The translations under genes were made by a program, and so were the position numbers. Under the pieces are notes generated by a model, which worked only from the letters and a program-made list of their open reading frames with translations, had not been told where the DNA came from and made no database searches. Shown one piece after another: positions 23,746 through 35,409 of a stretch of DNA of 64,000 bases. Position 1 is the first letter of the stretch; the number at the start of each line of letters is the position of its first letter. This DNA is from Terana coerulea (lineage: Eukaryota; Basidiomycota; Agaricomycetes; Polyporales; Phanerochaetaceae), in the NCBI GenBank assembly GCA_024811115.1, contig JAKOGH010000733.1:124001-188000 (forward strand), in the 5' to 3' direction.

Positions 23746-26022
23746 ATGGGAGATGCGAAGCCAGCCTTTGGAGGTCCTGATCCCATCCTGCTCACGCTCT
23801 TCGCAAACCGCTTCATGAGTGTTGCGGAGGCGATGGGCAGGTCTCTTCAGCAGACTGCAATCTCTACAAATATAAAGGAGCGTCTGGACTTCTCCTGTGC
23901 GTTATTTGCGCCGGATGGTGACTTGGTTGCCAATGCCCCATTCATTCCAATTCATCTGGGCTCGATGAGTTTGTGAGTGGCGATCACACTTGGTCACTGA
24001 GCTTGAGTACTAAGATAGTGCGTTTGAATTATAGTGCTGTACGGTATCAGATGCAACTTCATGCGAAGGACCTTAAACCAGGCGATGTTCTTATGACCAA
24101 CTCCCCTCACGCCGGTGGCTCGTAAGCAATTCGCGCCAGGGTACGACTATCTTCCAACTCATGCGCGTCCAGTCACCTTCCAGATATTACCATTATCAGC
24201 CCCGTCTTCGATGACAACGAGAAGCAAATTATTTTCTTCACCGCGTCCAGGGGACACCATGCAGACATCGGTGGGATCTTGCCGGGATCCATGCCCCCGA
24301 CATCGACCACTATCTTCGAAGAAGGTGCCCACATCGTTAGCTTCAAGATCGTGCGGGAAGGCATATTCGACCGGGACGGACTGGTCAAATACATGGTTGA
24401 CGAACCAGCGAAGTATCCAGGGAGTTCGGGCTGTAGAAATATCCGGGACGTGGAAAGTGACTTGAAGGCCGTGAGCACCTTCGGTTCCTGCATGTTACCG
24501 GATACTCACTACGCTCAATAGCAAATCGCTGCCAACCACAAAGGCGTTCAGTTGATCAAAGCTAGCAAGTATCGCTTTTCCACGTCATCAGTTCCACAGC
24601 TGATCGTGTCATCGCTGCAGTTGTGAACGATTATGGCCTAGAGACCGTACAGGAATACATGTACCACATCCGCAACAACGCAGAACAGGCCGTCCGCAGT
24701 CTGCTTCGAGACGCCGCTAAACGCGCTGGTACCAACGTCCTGGAAGCCGTAGATTACCTTGATGACGGCTCTCCGGTTGGTGAACATCGACGTTGATCCC
24801 GACGCACAACTCAAAGGCTCCTCTATTTCAGATTCAGCTCAAGGTTGAAATAAACGAAGCAGAGGGATCGGCTCACTTGGATTTCATCGGGACAGGGTGC
24901 GAGGTCCGAGGGAACCTCAATGCTCCGATATCGGTGGTGCATTCGGCCGTCATCTACTGCATGCGTGCGATGTTGGACATGGACATCCCGCTAAATGCGG
25001 GCTGCTTGGTTCCTCTGACCAGTTCGTCGATGACCTTTTCACTTTCCACTTTTTCCTGTTATTGATTACGACTGTGCAGTCAACCTTCCCGAGGGATCCC
25101 TTCTGTCTCCATCAAAGACTGCTGCCGTCTGCGGGGGCAATGTCCTCACCTCGCAGCGCATCGTCGACGTCGTCCTGAAAGCCTTCCATGCCTGCGCCGC
25201 GAGCCAGGGATGCACCAAGTGCGTCCTCTGCTCCTCCCTTCACTCTTCCAACTAACCAATCCGAACAGCAACCTGACGTTCGGTGCTGGTGGCAAGGACG
25301 AGCACGGCAACAGCGTCTCGGGCTGGGGCTACTATGAGGTGCGCCATCTCCTTTGTGTACATGCGTATCCGCGTCCATGCTGATCCACGCGCACAGACGA
25401 TTGCAGGCGGCTCGGGCGCAGGGCCGTCCTGGCACGGCACGTCGGGCGTGCACACGCACATCACGAATACGCGCATCGGCGACGTCGAGATCCTCGAGCG
25501 GCGATACCCCGTCATGCTCCACCGCTTTGGCCTGCGCGAGGGCTCCGGCGGGCGCGGACAGTTCAACGGTGGCGACGGTGTCGTGCGCGACATCGAGTTC
25601 ACGGAGCCGCTGCAGGTCTCCATTCTGTCCGAGGTGCGTATTTTATCCACTTCTCCGTACGGCCGAGAGATAGACTAATTGGGTGGATGGTGGCGCAGCG
25701 CCGCACACGTCAGCCGTATGGCCTAGAAGGCGGTGAGCCTGGCGCACTAGGCCGCAACACCTGGGTGAAGCAGCCGCGCAAGACCGACGGCGATTTTGCT
25801 GAGGACGAGAATACCCCACCAAAGGCGAGGAAGATCAACATTGGCGGGAAGGCGACGGTCTTTATGGGCAAGGGTGACCGGTTGCTCATTGAGACGCCCG
25901 GGGCAGGGGCTTGGGGTCTGAAGGAGGGCGACGAGGAATGGGAGCACGACCATTCGCATGTCAAGGCTTGGGCTGCCCGAGGCAGTCTCGCAGAGAGGGA
26001 GGCCGCTCAGGCTGGGTTCTAG
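23746..26022 (+). CDS. Stand-alone hydantoinase-B / 5-oxoprolinase C-terminal-half protein
   Basis: Homologous to the HyuB half of ATP-dependent 5-oxoprolinase (5-oxoproline to glutamate). Blocks seen: [121 protein letters not shown] and [12 protein letters not shown] near the end. Eukaryotic 5-oxoprolinase is normally about 1,250-1,300 residues with an N-terminal HyuA half. Here that half is missing, and the frame opens with its own ATG and TATA-like box. About ten short introns are needed. One junction near 24,550-24,600 is doubtful: only a 41-nt intron with a GTTGAT donor keeps the frame. Without HyuA it may be inactive, partner-dependent or decaying. Confidence 0.78.
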
Positions 26023-26602
26023 TATACTCCTGAATGAGAAATTGAATACTGTAAGCGGTTCGATGGAATGTACTTGCCATGTAGCATAGCATAGCCAGTT
26101 TGGATAAGGAAACGATACTCACCTTGTACTTGCGATGTCCCATGCATTTTCGTTTTCCGGGAGCAAATAGGAGTTAGGTGGTTTATACTTTAACTATCGA
26201 GGAGCGACATACAGACCGATTGCTACATGATGTGCTAAGGCTATAACAACGGGCGTAAATGACTAGTAGGTGCATGCAAGATAGCAAAGCGTTCGAATAC
26301 ATACGATAAGTACATAAGTACAATCAAAAACGTCGCGGAGTCATAGAGGGTGTTGGAAAGAATTGGTCGAGTCGAGGGAGAGAGGGAAAAGTGATCAGGG
26401 TGTCCGAGGAGATATCATCAAGGCGGGGGATACGACAAGCGGAGACACAGCGATAGATGGAATAGCAAACAAACAACAAAAACCGACGACAGGTGTACGC
26501 GATTCCAGATATAGACATGGTGAGCGAACGATCCCCGTAGACCTGCGTATATCTTGAAATCAGTTGGAGTCGAGGGATACGCAACGAATGGCGTACCAAG
26601 AT
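26023..26602. other. intergenic, no gene seen
   Basis: 3' flanks of two convergent genes. Short frames only. Confidence 0.45.
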
Positions 26603-27316
26603 TTATGCATCAGTAGCACCTCCCTTATCAGCCGCCTCAGCCGCCGCCTCCGCCTCTGGCTCCTCAGCAATAGCCTCAGCAGCCGGAGCAGCCTTAGCAG
26701 CATCGGTGCCGTTTGCCTCCGCCTTGGAGACGGGCTTCTTGGAGCCAGCGCGAGATGCTGGCTTCTTGGTCGTAGAGGCGGGCTTGGCGGAGGCCTTTGA
26801 GGATGGCTTCGCCGACGATGGTGGTTTCGCAGCTGCAACCTTCGAAGCTGGCTTAGCGGCCTTAGAGGCAGGCTTGGTCGCTGGCGCGGCCTTGGACGCC
26901 GGTTTGGTGGCCTTAGAAGCAGGCTTCGCCTAAAAATTCAATCCTCAACTCCTAGAAGTCGCCTGAGATGCCGTATGCCTCACCTTCTTCGATGGCGGCT
27001 TCTCAGCTGCAGCCTCGTCCTTAGCAGCCTCGACGCCGTTGGCCGCAACGTCCTCAGCTTCGACGTCAGCGGCAGTCCGCTTCTTGCTCTTCGTTGACTT
27101 GGGTTTCTCAGCAACGGCTTCCTTCGCCTCAGACTCATCGCCGTTCTCGGCGGCGCCCTCAGCAGCCTCTGCGGCAGCCTTGGGCTTCTTCGGTGCCCGC
27201 GGCTTGGCCGGGGCTTTCTTCACGGGGGCTTCAGGTTTGGGCTGGTCCTTGATGCGAGTCGAGCGGCGGGGCTCGACGGAGGCAGCGTCGGTGGGGCTGG
27301 TGGCTTTGCGAGGCAT
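26603..27316 (-). CDS. Lys/Ala-rich low-complexity protein with RRSTRIK motif, probably nuclear
   Basis: Two exons joined by an intron at about 26932-26984 (GTGAGG donor, TTTTTAG acceptor), giving some 220 residues. The N-terminus MPRKATSPTDAASVEPRRST continues RIKDQPKPEAP; the RRSTRIK-type basic motif is common in fungal chromatin-associated proteins. The middle is rich in Lys, Ala and Glu with KSKKR, a likely nuclear localisation signal. The second exon holds repeated KPASKA units, at least six, resembling the tails of linker histones or HMGA proteins. The acidic Ala/Glu C-terminus ends GGATDA. No folded domain is visible. A chromatin or nucleolar role is inferred from composition only. It is convergent with the oxoprolinase-like gene and tail-to-head with MAP65. 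Confidence 0.7.
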
Positions 27317-27617
27317 GTTGCGCGAGTCAGATGGGGTGGGTTGAGAGGGAGGGGTAAGTCAGGGGACGGGCTGGGGGAAGGCAAGAGGCAAGCGTGCTTG
27401 GGTCAAACCCTAATTTAAGGCGGCCTGCCTGGGACCAAACGCGCGATCAACAGACCTGTCACGTGCGTCGCGCCTGTCTCGTGACTTGGCGCGTGTGTCC
27501 TTCAGTGGCCTCGGCGCGCGGTCCGGTGTTTATCGCGTACATTTGAGCGGGAATAGCTAGGGATACACAAAACCTACGAAAACAGGGTGGGAATAAACAT
27601 ATGGAGTCAAATCCAGG

Positions 27618-30225
27618 TTAAAAATCCTCCTCGGGATCCTCTTGCACGACACCGCCAGCGAAGCCTGCAAACCGCTTATCCGCAACGTCGCCTCCCCAGC
27701 CCCCTTCCATACTCGGTCGCGGTTTGAAGCTTTCACGCTGCGTTCTTGACTCCTTCCTCGCCGCATTCGCAGGGGCAGCGCTCGAGCTGCTGTTGAGCCC
27801 CACAACGCCGTACACCCTCACAGAAGGTGCAGATGCTGCCGCCGCTAACCGAGTCGGCCGTGAGTATGGATGAGCCCTTGTCCGTGACTTCTGCGCAGAC
27901 CCTACGCGGCCCATCGGTGTCGCGCGCTTTGACTCTGGTATCGACGGTGTCGCACGGACGGCCGGTGTCTTGCCTGCCATGTTGCCGAGTGGGCGAAGTT
28001 GTGAAGGGGATGGGGGTCTTGTATTCCGGGTATTGGCTAAGGCGACAGGAATGATCGGTACAGGTAGAGGAGCAGGTATGTGTGTTGCTGAAGGGTAATT
28101 TGTTCTTGAAGATGATGTTTCGCCTAGTCTTGGTTGCCTGCTTGCCGATGCAGAGCGGGTACGGCCTGCACCCTGGCTGGAGGGTGGCCGCGCGGGTGCA
28201 GTCGATGTGGAGGCAGAGCCTCTGCTGCTGCTTGCGGTAGATGAAGTCGGTGCATACGACGGTGTCTTCGCACGCGGTGCAGTTGATGGGACCGAGCCTG
28301 ATCGCGTCTTGCTCTTCTTCGCGCCGTTCTCCTTCTCCTGCACGGTAGTACCTTGTTGGAGAACCTGAAGTATAGGTTCTCCGTGCACCAGGAATACGCG
28401 ACCACACATTTCCTCCCAAGCTGGAATTGATCTCAGCAAATCTTGCTCAAGCTGGACGATTGAGTCAGTACACATGGAGGATACAGATGTAGGAACACTA
28501 ACCCTCGGCTTCTCCTTGGTCACTCGCTTCCGCATCTTCTCCTCGCGAAGAAGCCTGCCAGGATCGCGCGGACCCCTGCCGAGAAGACGAGTCTGATCAG
28601 AGGCGGCGGCGGCGAGCTCCTTCTCGTCGTTGCATATATCGAGGTACTTCTTGATATGCAAAAGTAGCGTTCCCTTCGCCTTCTTCTCCTCTTTCAGCCG
28701 GCGGATCTCTTCCTCGTGTATTGCAAGGAGCTCTTCTGTATGCTCATCTGTGTGTACTCTGTTAATATACGGAATGTGTGCGGGTAGCCAGCACATACCA
28801 TCTGCAAACGGCGCGAAATCTGCCCGCTCATCCTGCCCAGTCATGAGATCTTCCCACAACTTCTCAATCTCCTTTCGCGCGTTCTCGACAAATGTGCTCA
28901 TCTTCTCCCGCTTCAATTCAAGCATACGATCCAGCTCTTCCTCATACGCCTGCACCGTGATCTCCGTGCTACCCCGATGGGACTCGATAAATCCATCCAT
29001 ATCTTTGTCGCTGACCCCCAGTCGCCGCCACAAGCCTTCCAGCTGATCATACATTGTCTGGATATGCGCTTCGCGTTTGCGCTTGATATCCTCGAGCGAC
29101 GCCTGCGTCGTCTCTGCCCACTGCACCAGGCCTGGGCTGGGATCCACGCCTTCGAGGCCAAGGGTTGGTTTATTTGGATCGGTGAGTGCCTCGTCAGACA
29201 GCTCTTCGAGGCGGGTAACAAACCGCGCATATATGCGGCGGTATTCAGGTTCAAGGTCGGAAGTGTAGGGGGCATCTCTGGAAGGGACGCTTAAAAGGAA
29301 AGGTGTTGCCGACTTTGCTCTGCTGGCCGGTGTGGGTGTGGACAAGACGGAGGTCGAGAGGAACGGGTCGGCATTCGAGGAGGCGCTGGAAGCGGAAAAG
29401 CCGCATGACGAGCTTGGACGTGAGACTTGAAGGGAAGAAGAGGAGCCAAGGTCGTCTAGCGATGGGGGTACCATGCCAAGTTCGACATAGAGCCAGTCGA
29501 TGTGCACAAATGTGAGTGAGAGTTGGTGTAGGCGTTTGCCCTACGTACAGTCAGTGAGCATTAGAGCACATATTGGGATTTATCACATACCACTTCGCCT
29601 TTGCCGCGTACAAGCTCCTTCTCAAGCTTGGAGAATCGCTCAGGGGAAACATCGCGAGGTGCGTTAGGGTCATCTTCGCTTTCATCGTCTACAGGTGAAA
29701 GCTCTAGTATATCTGCAGAGAAATATTCTGAGCCAAGGGTTCTTGCCAATGCGTTGATTCGAGTAGTGAGAGTCGTTAATTGCTCAAGTTTGGTGTGATA
29801 TAGCTATTGTGTCTCGTCAGATGCAGTGTTTGTGTGCGATCATGTTCCTGGCGCACCTGTCTTAGCTTCTCCTGGTACTCGCTAATCATCTCAAATCGCT
29901 TCGGCAGTGTCTGCTCTTTCCTAATTTCTCCAACGCTGCTCCCCGTGGCCTTGACATGGTTGCCTAACGCCTTGCTGTACTGCAAGCACTCTCGCTCAAC
30001 CGCATCACATCTTCCCATCCACTCGTCAACCTGCTTCCGCCGCGTGTCTATCTGTGCTTCCACGCATTCCGTGAGTTGTTTCTGCAAAGCGGAGAGATCG
30101 TCTGCGAGTGCGGTCTGTGGTAGCCCAAGCTGATTGTGTAGTGTCGGCAGGAGCTGGGTCTGGGATTGTAGGTGGGTATGTAGGGAGTTCAAGAGGGTGG
30201 TAATCGTCGTAGCGTTCGTTGTCAT
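27618..30225 (-). CDS. ASE1: MAP65/Ase1/PRC1 family microtubule-bundling protein
   Basis: Cross-links antiparallel microtubules at the spindle midzone during anaphase and cytokinesis. About 770 residues from five or six exons. The ATG at 30223-30225 starts MTTNATTITTLLNSLHTHLQ. Coiled-coil segments follow in the order known for the family: LPKRFEMISEYQEKLRQVR, GKRLHQLSLTFVHIDWLYVE, then the spectrin-like microtubule-binding core with LWRRLGVSDKDMDGFI, ELDRMLELKREKMSTFVENA, RKEIEKLWEDL and IPAWEEMCGRVFLVHGEPIL. The C-terminal 250 residues are Ser/Pro/Arg-rich and disordered, typical of the CDK-regulated tail, ending VQEDPEEDF. Introns with GT-AG ends occur, for example, after KEKPR and after FAPFAD. 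The symbol follows yeast usage. Confidence 0.9.
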
Positions 30226-30821
30226 CGTGAATGGTGTCGCTTTAGACTAGGAGGGGCGTGTTGAACATTGGGGTGCAGCAAGTTCGCGAGGCGGTCGCGA
30301 CCATGTTGGTTCGCGGTCATGTTGGCACGTGTTATGGGCGCCTCCGCAACTGCCGAGGCCTTTGTGGCTGCGGCTGGCGTCTTCGCTGTCTTCCACGACG
30401 ACGACGCAGGCGGCGGCCATCCTTGACTTGTGAGTACTGCAAAAAGACATCGCAACCAAACTCATTTATTTTTTAGGCGTGGACAATATTATATGATATT
30501 TATCAAACTCAGATATTTAATATCAACATTAATCTTCCAGTTGCTGGACACAAGGGCAGGCAGACGGGACACCATTTGTCGTGCTCAAACTTACCAAATC
30601 TCGAAAGCACTACTTATTCCGAAGATGTACGACGATGCGTCTGTCTGAGCTGGGCATGTTAATATCCGGTTGCGCAAGGGCTGACATTCCAAGACTCAAG
30701 CTGACATGCTAACATGTGGAGATTTGGGTCCAGCCTGGCTGACCACCATGGTCAGTCGTCAGCCTCGTATTGTGGTATAAGGTATGGGCTGCTGCATTCA
30801 TATCCCTCATCCCAAGCAGCC
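30226..30821. other. intergenic / divergent promoter region
   Basis: 5' flanks of MAP65 (-) and the coiled-coil gene (+). A TATA-like GGTATAAGG lies at about 30773-30783, just upstream of the ATG at 30822. No gene seen. Confidence 0.4.
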
Positions 30822-33732
30822 ATGTTAGTCCCATTCCACGCCGTGGTGTACCTTTTCACGGTGGTGTACGCCGCCTTCGTTGTACTCTCCCCTGCGGGTT
30901 ATGGCCTTCGGATCGCAAACTACGCTCTTCCGGCACCTGGTCGAGCGGACTCCACTCTTTCTCTCTTCAACATTACTTCTTGTTATTCTCCGGCGACGTT
31001 CGGTCTTCCAGATCATGTTGTCAACATGGACTACGTCGCAACTTCTCTGGGGCCCTCTATGGACAATACGCTCAACACCTCGCCGGCATCGTACTCGATC
31101 AATATGGCTCCTCGCCTGTCCTCTGTTCCTTACGCTCCTTCGATAACTGCTTCTTGCGCCTCCACCCCGCCTCCTCTGGCCGCAGTCGATACAGACTTCG
31201 TCGGCAACGCTTCCTCTTCCAATGTGTCGGTCGCCACTTTCACTCCTCCTCTCTCTACTGTCAGCCTCTCCGGGTCCAATGTTACCCAGGCTCTCGTTGT
31301 CTATACTGGCTCGACTACCGCTGGAATCTCGGCACTCGTCGACACAGTCTTTCTCCTTCTCTTCGGACTAGCACTCGTCGCTTCCAGCATCATCTCGGTG
31401 AGACACCTCAAGTGTTATTCAAAACTTTCCTCTGACAATATCTTCACATAGCTCTGGAGTTATCGTAGCACTGTCATCAAGAAGTTCAAGCATATGACGG
31501 GTGTGGCAGCACTGGAGGCTGCCATTCTGGTCCTGCAGGGGGGCATCGGCCAAGCAGAGCAGTGCCTGAAGAGGCACGCCCTTGAGCTCGAGCGATCCCC
31601 TCGCGTCCTTATGAGCTTGAACGATACAGTGGTGGGTTTGATGTAGCATCACAATTTGCACCACAAGTACTGATCATCCTTCCCAGCTTACTCTTAACCA
31701 CGTCAACAATGAGCTCGACGTTCGTGAAGCCCACAAGTCCCAGCGAGAAATAATCTATGAGAAGGAAGCGTCTCTGCTCATGGAGAAGATCAGCCGCCTT
31801 GAACACGACCTGGCCATACTATACTTTAGACTGGAGGAACACCACAAAACTACCCAGCGGACAGAGGAACAAATCGAGTGCAAAATTACCATCTTACTGG
31901 AGAGGCTGGAAGTGTCTCGGGTGCGTAGCGTGTTGCTTTCTACTATATTTGGCCCACTAACTGGCTGCCATAGGCTGCTCTTGAATCTGCTGAAGCTGCC
32001 GCTCAGAAGCGAGGTGACTCCTTGTCATCCACCGAATCTGAACTGAGATCTGTTCGCCCGGATCATCGAGCTCTTCTCGCTGAGCTTGATGGCTTGCTCA
32101 AGTGCATTGTACATTTGGACGACCTTACTGCAGCCGAGGAAGAGGAGTACGAAAGGAAGGTAGCTATCCTTGAAGACGAGCTTGCTGCCACCGAGGTTCG
32201 TCTTTAGCCCACGTGATAGTATACTCTCACTCACTCATAATTCAGCTTGCCGCCAAACAGGCCGCCGAACGTCTGGCTGCCGCTTCTTCCACGGCCGTTG
32301 ACTTTCAGGCCAGACTCGACTCCGTCTTGTCGGCTTCCCATTACACCGAACAGGTCTTCTTTGGCGACCTCTCTGTCGCTACATCCAGGCTCAGAGATGT
32401 CAACGACGACCTCACCACTCAAGAAGCTGAACACGCTGCCGTGCTGAAGGCTCTGGACTATCTCAAGGCTTCCTCCGCTGTACTCGATCAGGAAGTCGAG
32501 GCTCTTGAAAGCGACCTTGGCTTGGACACCGCCGCCCTGGCCGATCTCGGCGCAGAGCTGCTCTTGGCAAGTGACAAACACGACAGAGTTATGGCTACCC
32601 TTGACGACCAGTACCGGCACGCGAGGGCCTCCCACAATGCTGCCCTTCAGGCCTTGTCCGGCACCAACGCCTCCTTCGCCTTCGTCCGCACACAGATCTC
32701 CCAGGACGCCGAGGCCTTCCGTCAGCTCGACGCCACGGACACAGCGAAGCACGCTGAAACCGAGGCTGCTTACAATGCGACCATCCAGGAGAACGAGGTC
32801 TGGGTCGCCACCTCAAAAGCCACTTATCGTGCACTCAAGCAGGAGCTCGGCGCAGTGGCGGACGCGAACACGGCCCGCTGGCGCGCGTTCGCTGCGGAGG
32901 ATAACAAATGCGCGCAGATGCTGGAGGACAACATGGCGACGCGCCGCGAGGCTGCGCTCGACGACCAGCAGCACACCTCCATGATCGCCGACGCGCAGGA
33001 GAAGCATCGACTCGCGGAGAAGGCGGCCGCCCTGGCCGAGAAGGCAGCAACGGATGCCGCGCGCAAGTCCGCCGAGGCCGCGAAGGAGGCGTCGATCTCG
33101 CGGCACGCGTTCAACACGCAAATCAAGGACCTCCAGGCGCAGCATGCCGACCTCATCGCCGCGAATGCAGCACTCATCGAGGAGAGCGACACCATGCGTG
33201 AGGCGAACGCGACGCTGCGGGACGCCATCGTGCGCGCGCGGAAGGGCTACGAGGAGCAGAAGCAGCCCGTATTTTCCGCTCTCCGGCACGCTGAGGAAAG
33301 CCTCGCACTGTTTTCTCTCGAGGATACCGATGTCCTTGCGCAGCTCGACGGTAAGCTCGCTGGGCTCGCGCACGAGACAACCACGCTGCAGGACAAGATC
33401 ACGGCGTCCCAGACCAGACTAGGCAAGATGCATGGCCAAGTCGACATCAAGATATGCTTGCAAAGGAGTATTCCAGCGCGAGGGACGCGGCTGAAGAGCA
33501 GGCGAAGGCACTCGAGGCGATCTTCTTGACTCCTGGGTCGTCGCATGGGCACTCCACTCCGGCACTTGCGAGTGCATCTTCAACTTCGCCTTATACTGAA
33601 GGCGATGACTTTACCCCTGGCGAAGCGATCTTCGACGCTTCCTTTGAGGAGGCTCATTCAGGTGATATCGTTGAGTGTGTAACTGTCAAGGGCATGTCTG
33701 GCGTAGGACTTGGTATATTTTATGCAGATTAG
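30822..33732 (+). CDS. Membrane-anchored long coiled-coil protein of unknown function
   Basis: About 870 residues. The ATG at 30822, just after a TATA-like GGTATAAGG, opens a hydrophobic leader (MLVPFHAVVYLFTVVYAAFV). An extracytoplasmic-looking Ser/Thr-rich stretch with NxS/T sites follows. A second membrane helix, VFLLLFGLALVASSII, sits near residue 190. Five exons of nearly continuous heptad repeats then follow (KISRLEHDLAILYFRLEEHH, EEEEYERKVAILEDELAA, AEKAAALAEKAATDAARKSA). The C-terminus is acidic and ends VGLGIFYAD. An upstream in-frame ATG at 30714 is possible. Near 33,350-33,450 the frame changes: either a 62-nt GTAAGC...CCCAG intron at about 33351-33412, or a one-base deletion near 33,440, because the skipped frame also looks coiled-coil. 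No family recognised; a tether or scaffold role is inference. Confidence 0.72.
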
Positions 33733-34171
33733 CTGTGATCCATAATGCATACCTCTATCTCAACAGTTTGCGCATCGTGCACGTATGCACGCTGAGCCTG
33801 CGTGTCATTAAGTGCTTTCTCGCGCGTTTTACGATATCTAGCCTCATGTGGCTTGGAGTCGACCTGGGGGTTGTGGCGCACAGCTTATTGGGAGGTGCTT
33901 TCGGAAGCTATTCGAGATGTTGGAAAGAGCGGGGCGCAAGATTGCGCTGTGCGAGGTGCGATGTGATGAAATTGAATAATGAAGGAGGTCGAGCTCCAGA
34001 CGTACAACGCCAGACGGAAGGAATCCAAAGCCTGAGCACACCCTTATACCTCCACATTTCTGTTAGCTAGTATTGTCAATGGGCGACCAAGAACGAGAGT
34101 TACACGTGTACACTGAATGTGTGAACCAAGTAATATCATAAACCAGCACAGAATCAAATCCTCCGAACCGT
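33733..34171. other. intergenic, no gene seen
   Basis: Between convergent genes. Short frames only. Confidence 0.45.
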
Positions 34172-35305
34172 TCAGCACTCTGACTCATCGCACTCTGACG
34201 GGAAAGCAGATGGGGTGAATTTCCCTATCCACTGACGGAAGCCAATACGTTGGTCCGGGAGCTACATCACATGGTGAATATCGTCAATCCATGAGAACAA
34301 AGATGTGTAATACTCACCATCTGCATGCAAAAGTAGCTCCAGGTGCGGCCGAGTTCCATGAACAGTAGCTGCCTTCTGAACCCAAGGTCAGAATAGAGGC
34401 GCGAGTGATTGAAGTCCACCCAGACGACACGGTCGTCGGGTAACGCCAAGATATTCCTTCCATGGATGTCGCCATGGAAAACGTAAGACGAATGGATGTC
34501 GTATAAGGTCCGCAGAGCAGCGTCAGCAAGCTTCTCGTTAACGTTGTCAACAGAAATCTGTTTTGCATCCGGGAAATATTCGAGCAGGAGGGCTCTCGGG
34601 AGTTGGTCTACTAGGCGTGGCAAGTCACGAGCTATATCTGAAGCGCCTGGCAGGGCCGCGACGGCCTCGACATGCTGCGCCGTGAGCTCAAGCCACCCAA
34701 AGCACTTCGGCGCAGAGCCCTTGTCGCAGACGCCGCAGTGGACCAGATGAGCATATGCATCTCGTTCCAGTTCGAACCTATCCACAAGTATGACCTCGGG
34801 GGCATCTGGAGTCGTTGAAACTCGTGTGAGCAACCTCGTCGGGTTTGCGGGAAGGAAACTGCGCATTATTGTCGGATAAGGGGCACAGTGCTCATCGTAG
34901 AACCAGGTGGATGTACGATTTTCAACAAGCGAATCTCGTTGCCGACGCGGACGGTCACCAACACATTCTTTCCGTGCTTGCTGATCTGGTCTACGAATTC
35001 GATGTCTTGTGGTAGCGTTGCTTCCTTCAAAGGTGGTGGGGCTTCGTATGCAGTGAACGGTAGACGTGCAATCTCCAAATTTGAATCTGTAATGAGAAAA
35101 GGATTCGTTCCATACGCCATGCGTAAGGGTTCACGCCTGTTCCCTGTGCGATGGCCAAAGCTGCCGCAAGGAACTCCGGAGTGTGATAGTTCCAGCCGCT
35201 ATTATCCTTGTCCAGTGTCAAGTTGAACAGGCGAGGCCTCATGGTAAAAGGATTCTGCTCTGGATAGCGGGGAAGGATAGATGTTCCAAGGTTCTGCGAA
35301 GTCAT
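34172..35305 (-). CDS. Fungal protein-kinase-like / phosphotransferase-fold protein
   Basis: A small kinase-fold protein, one of the expanded lineage-specific groups of basidiomycetes. The N-terminus MTSQNLGTSILPRYPEQNPF leads into LFNLTLDKDNSGWNYHTPEF. Then come the N-lobe-like KNVLVTVRVGNEIRLLKIV, the hinge-like ALLLEYFPDAKQISVDN, and the catalytic loop YVFHGDIHGRNILAL, an HxDxxxxN pattern with HGD in place of HRD. VVWVDFNHSRL stands in the DFG position as DFN. The last exon follows a GTGAGT intron and encodes LPDQRIGFRQWIGKFTPSAF before the stop at 34172-34174. No Gly-rich loop or clear VAIK lysine is obvious, so activity is uncertain. The junction after AIAQGT near 35,110-35,160 needs an unusual GC donor or is a frame error. 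ATG at 35303-35305. Confidence 0.68.
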
Positions 35306-35409
35306 GGTGGATGAAGAGAAGATTGTGTGCTGGCTCGGGCTTTGGGTAGTCAACAAACATATATACCCCGACACGGCGCTAATCCAGTACAAGACTAACC
35401 ACATCTGTC

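Noticed and set aside
30714..30821. Upstream ATG at 30714 as the start of the coiled-coil gene
   Set aside because: The TATA-like box at about 30773-30783 lies downstream of it, and the ATG at 30822 places a hydrophobic leader at the N-terminus; 30822 preferred.
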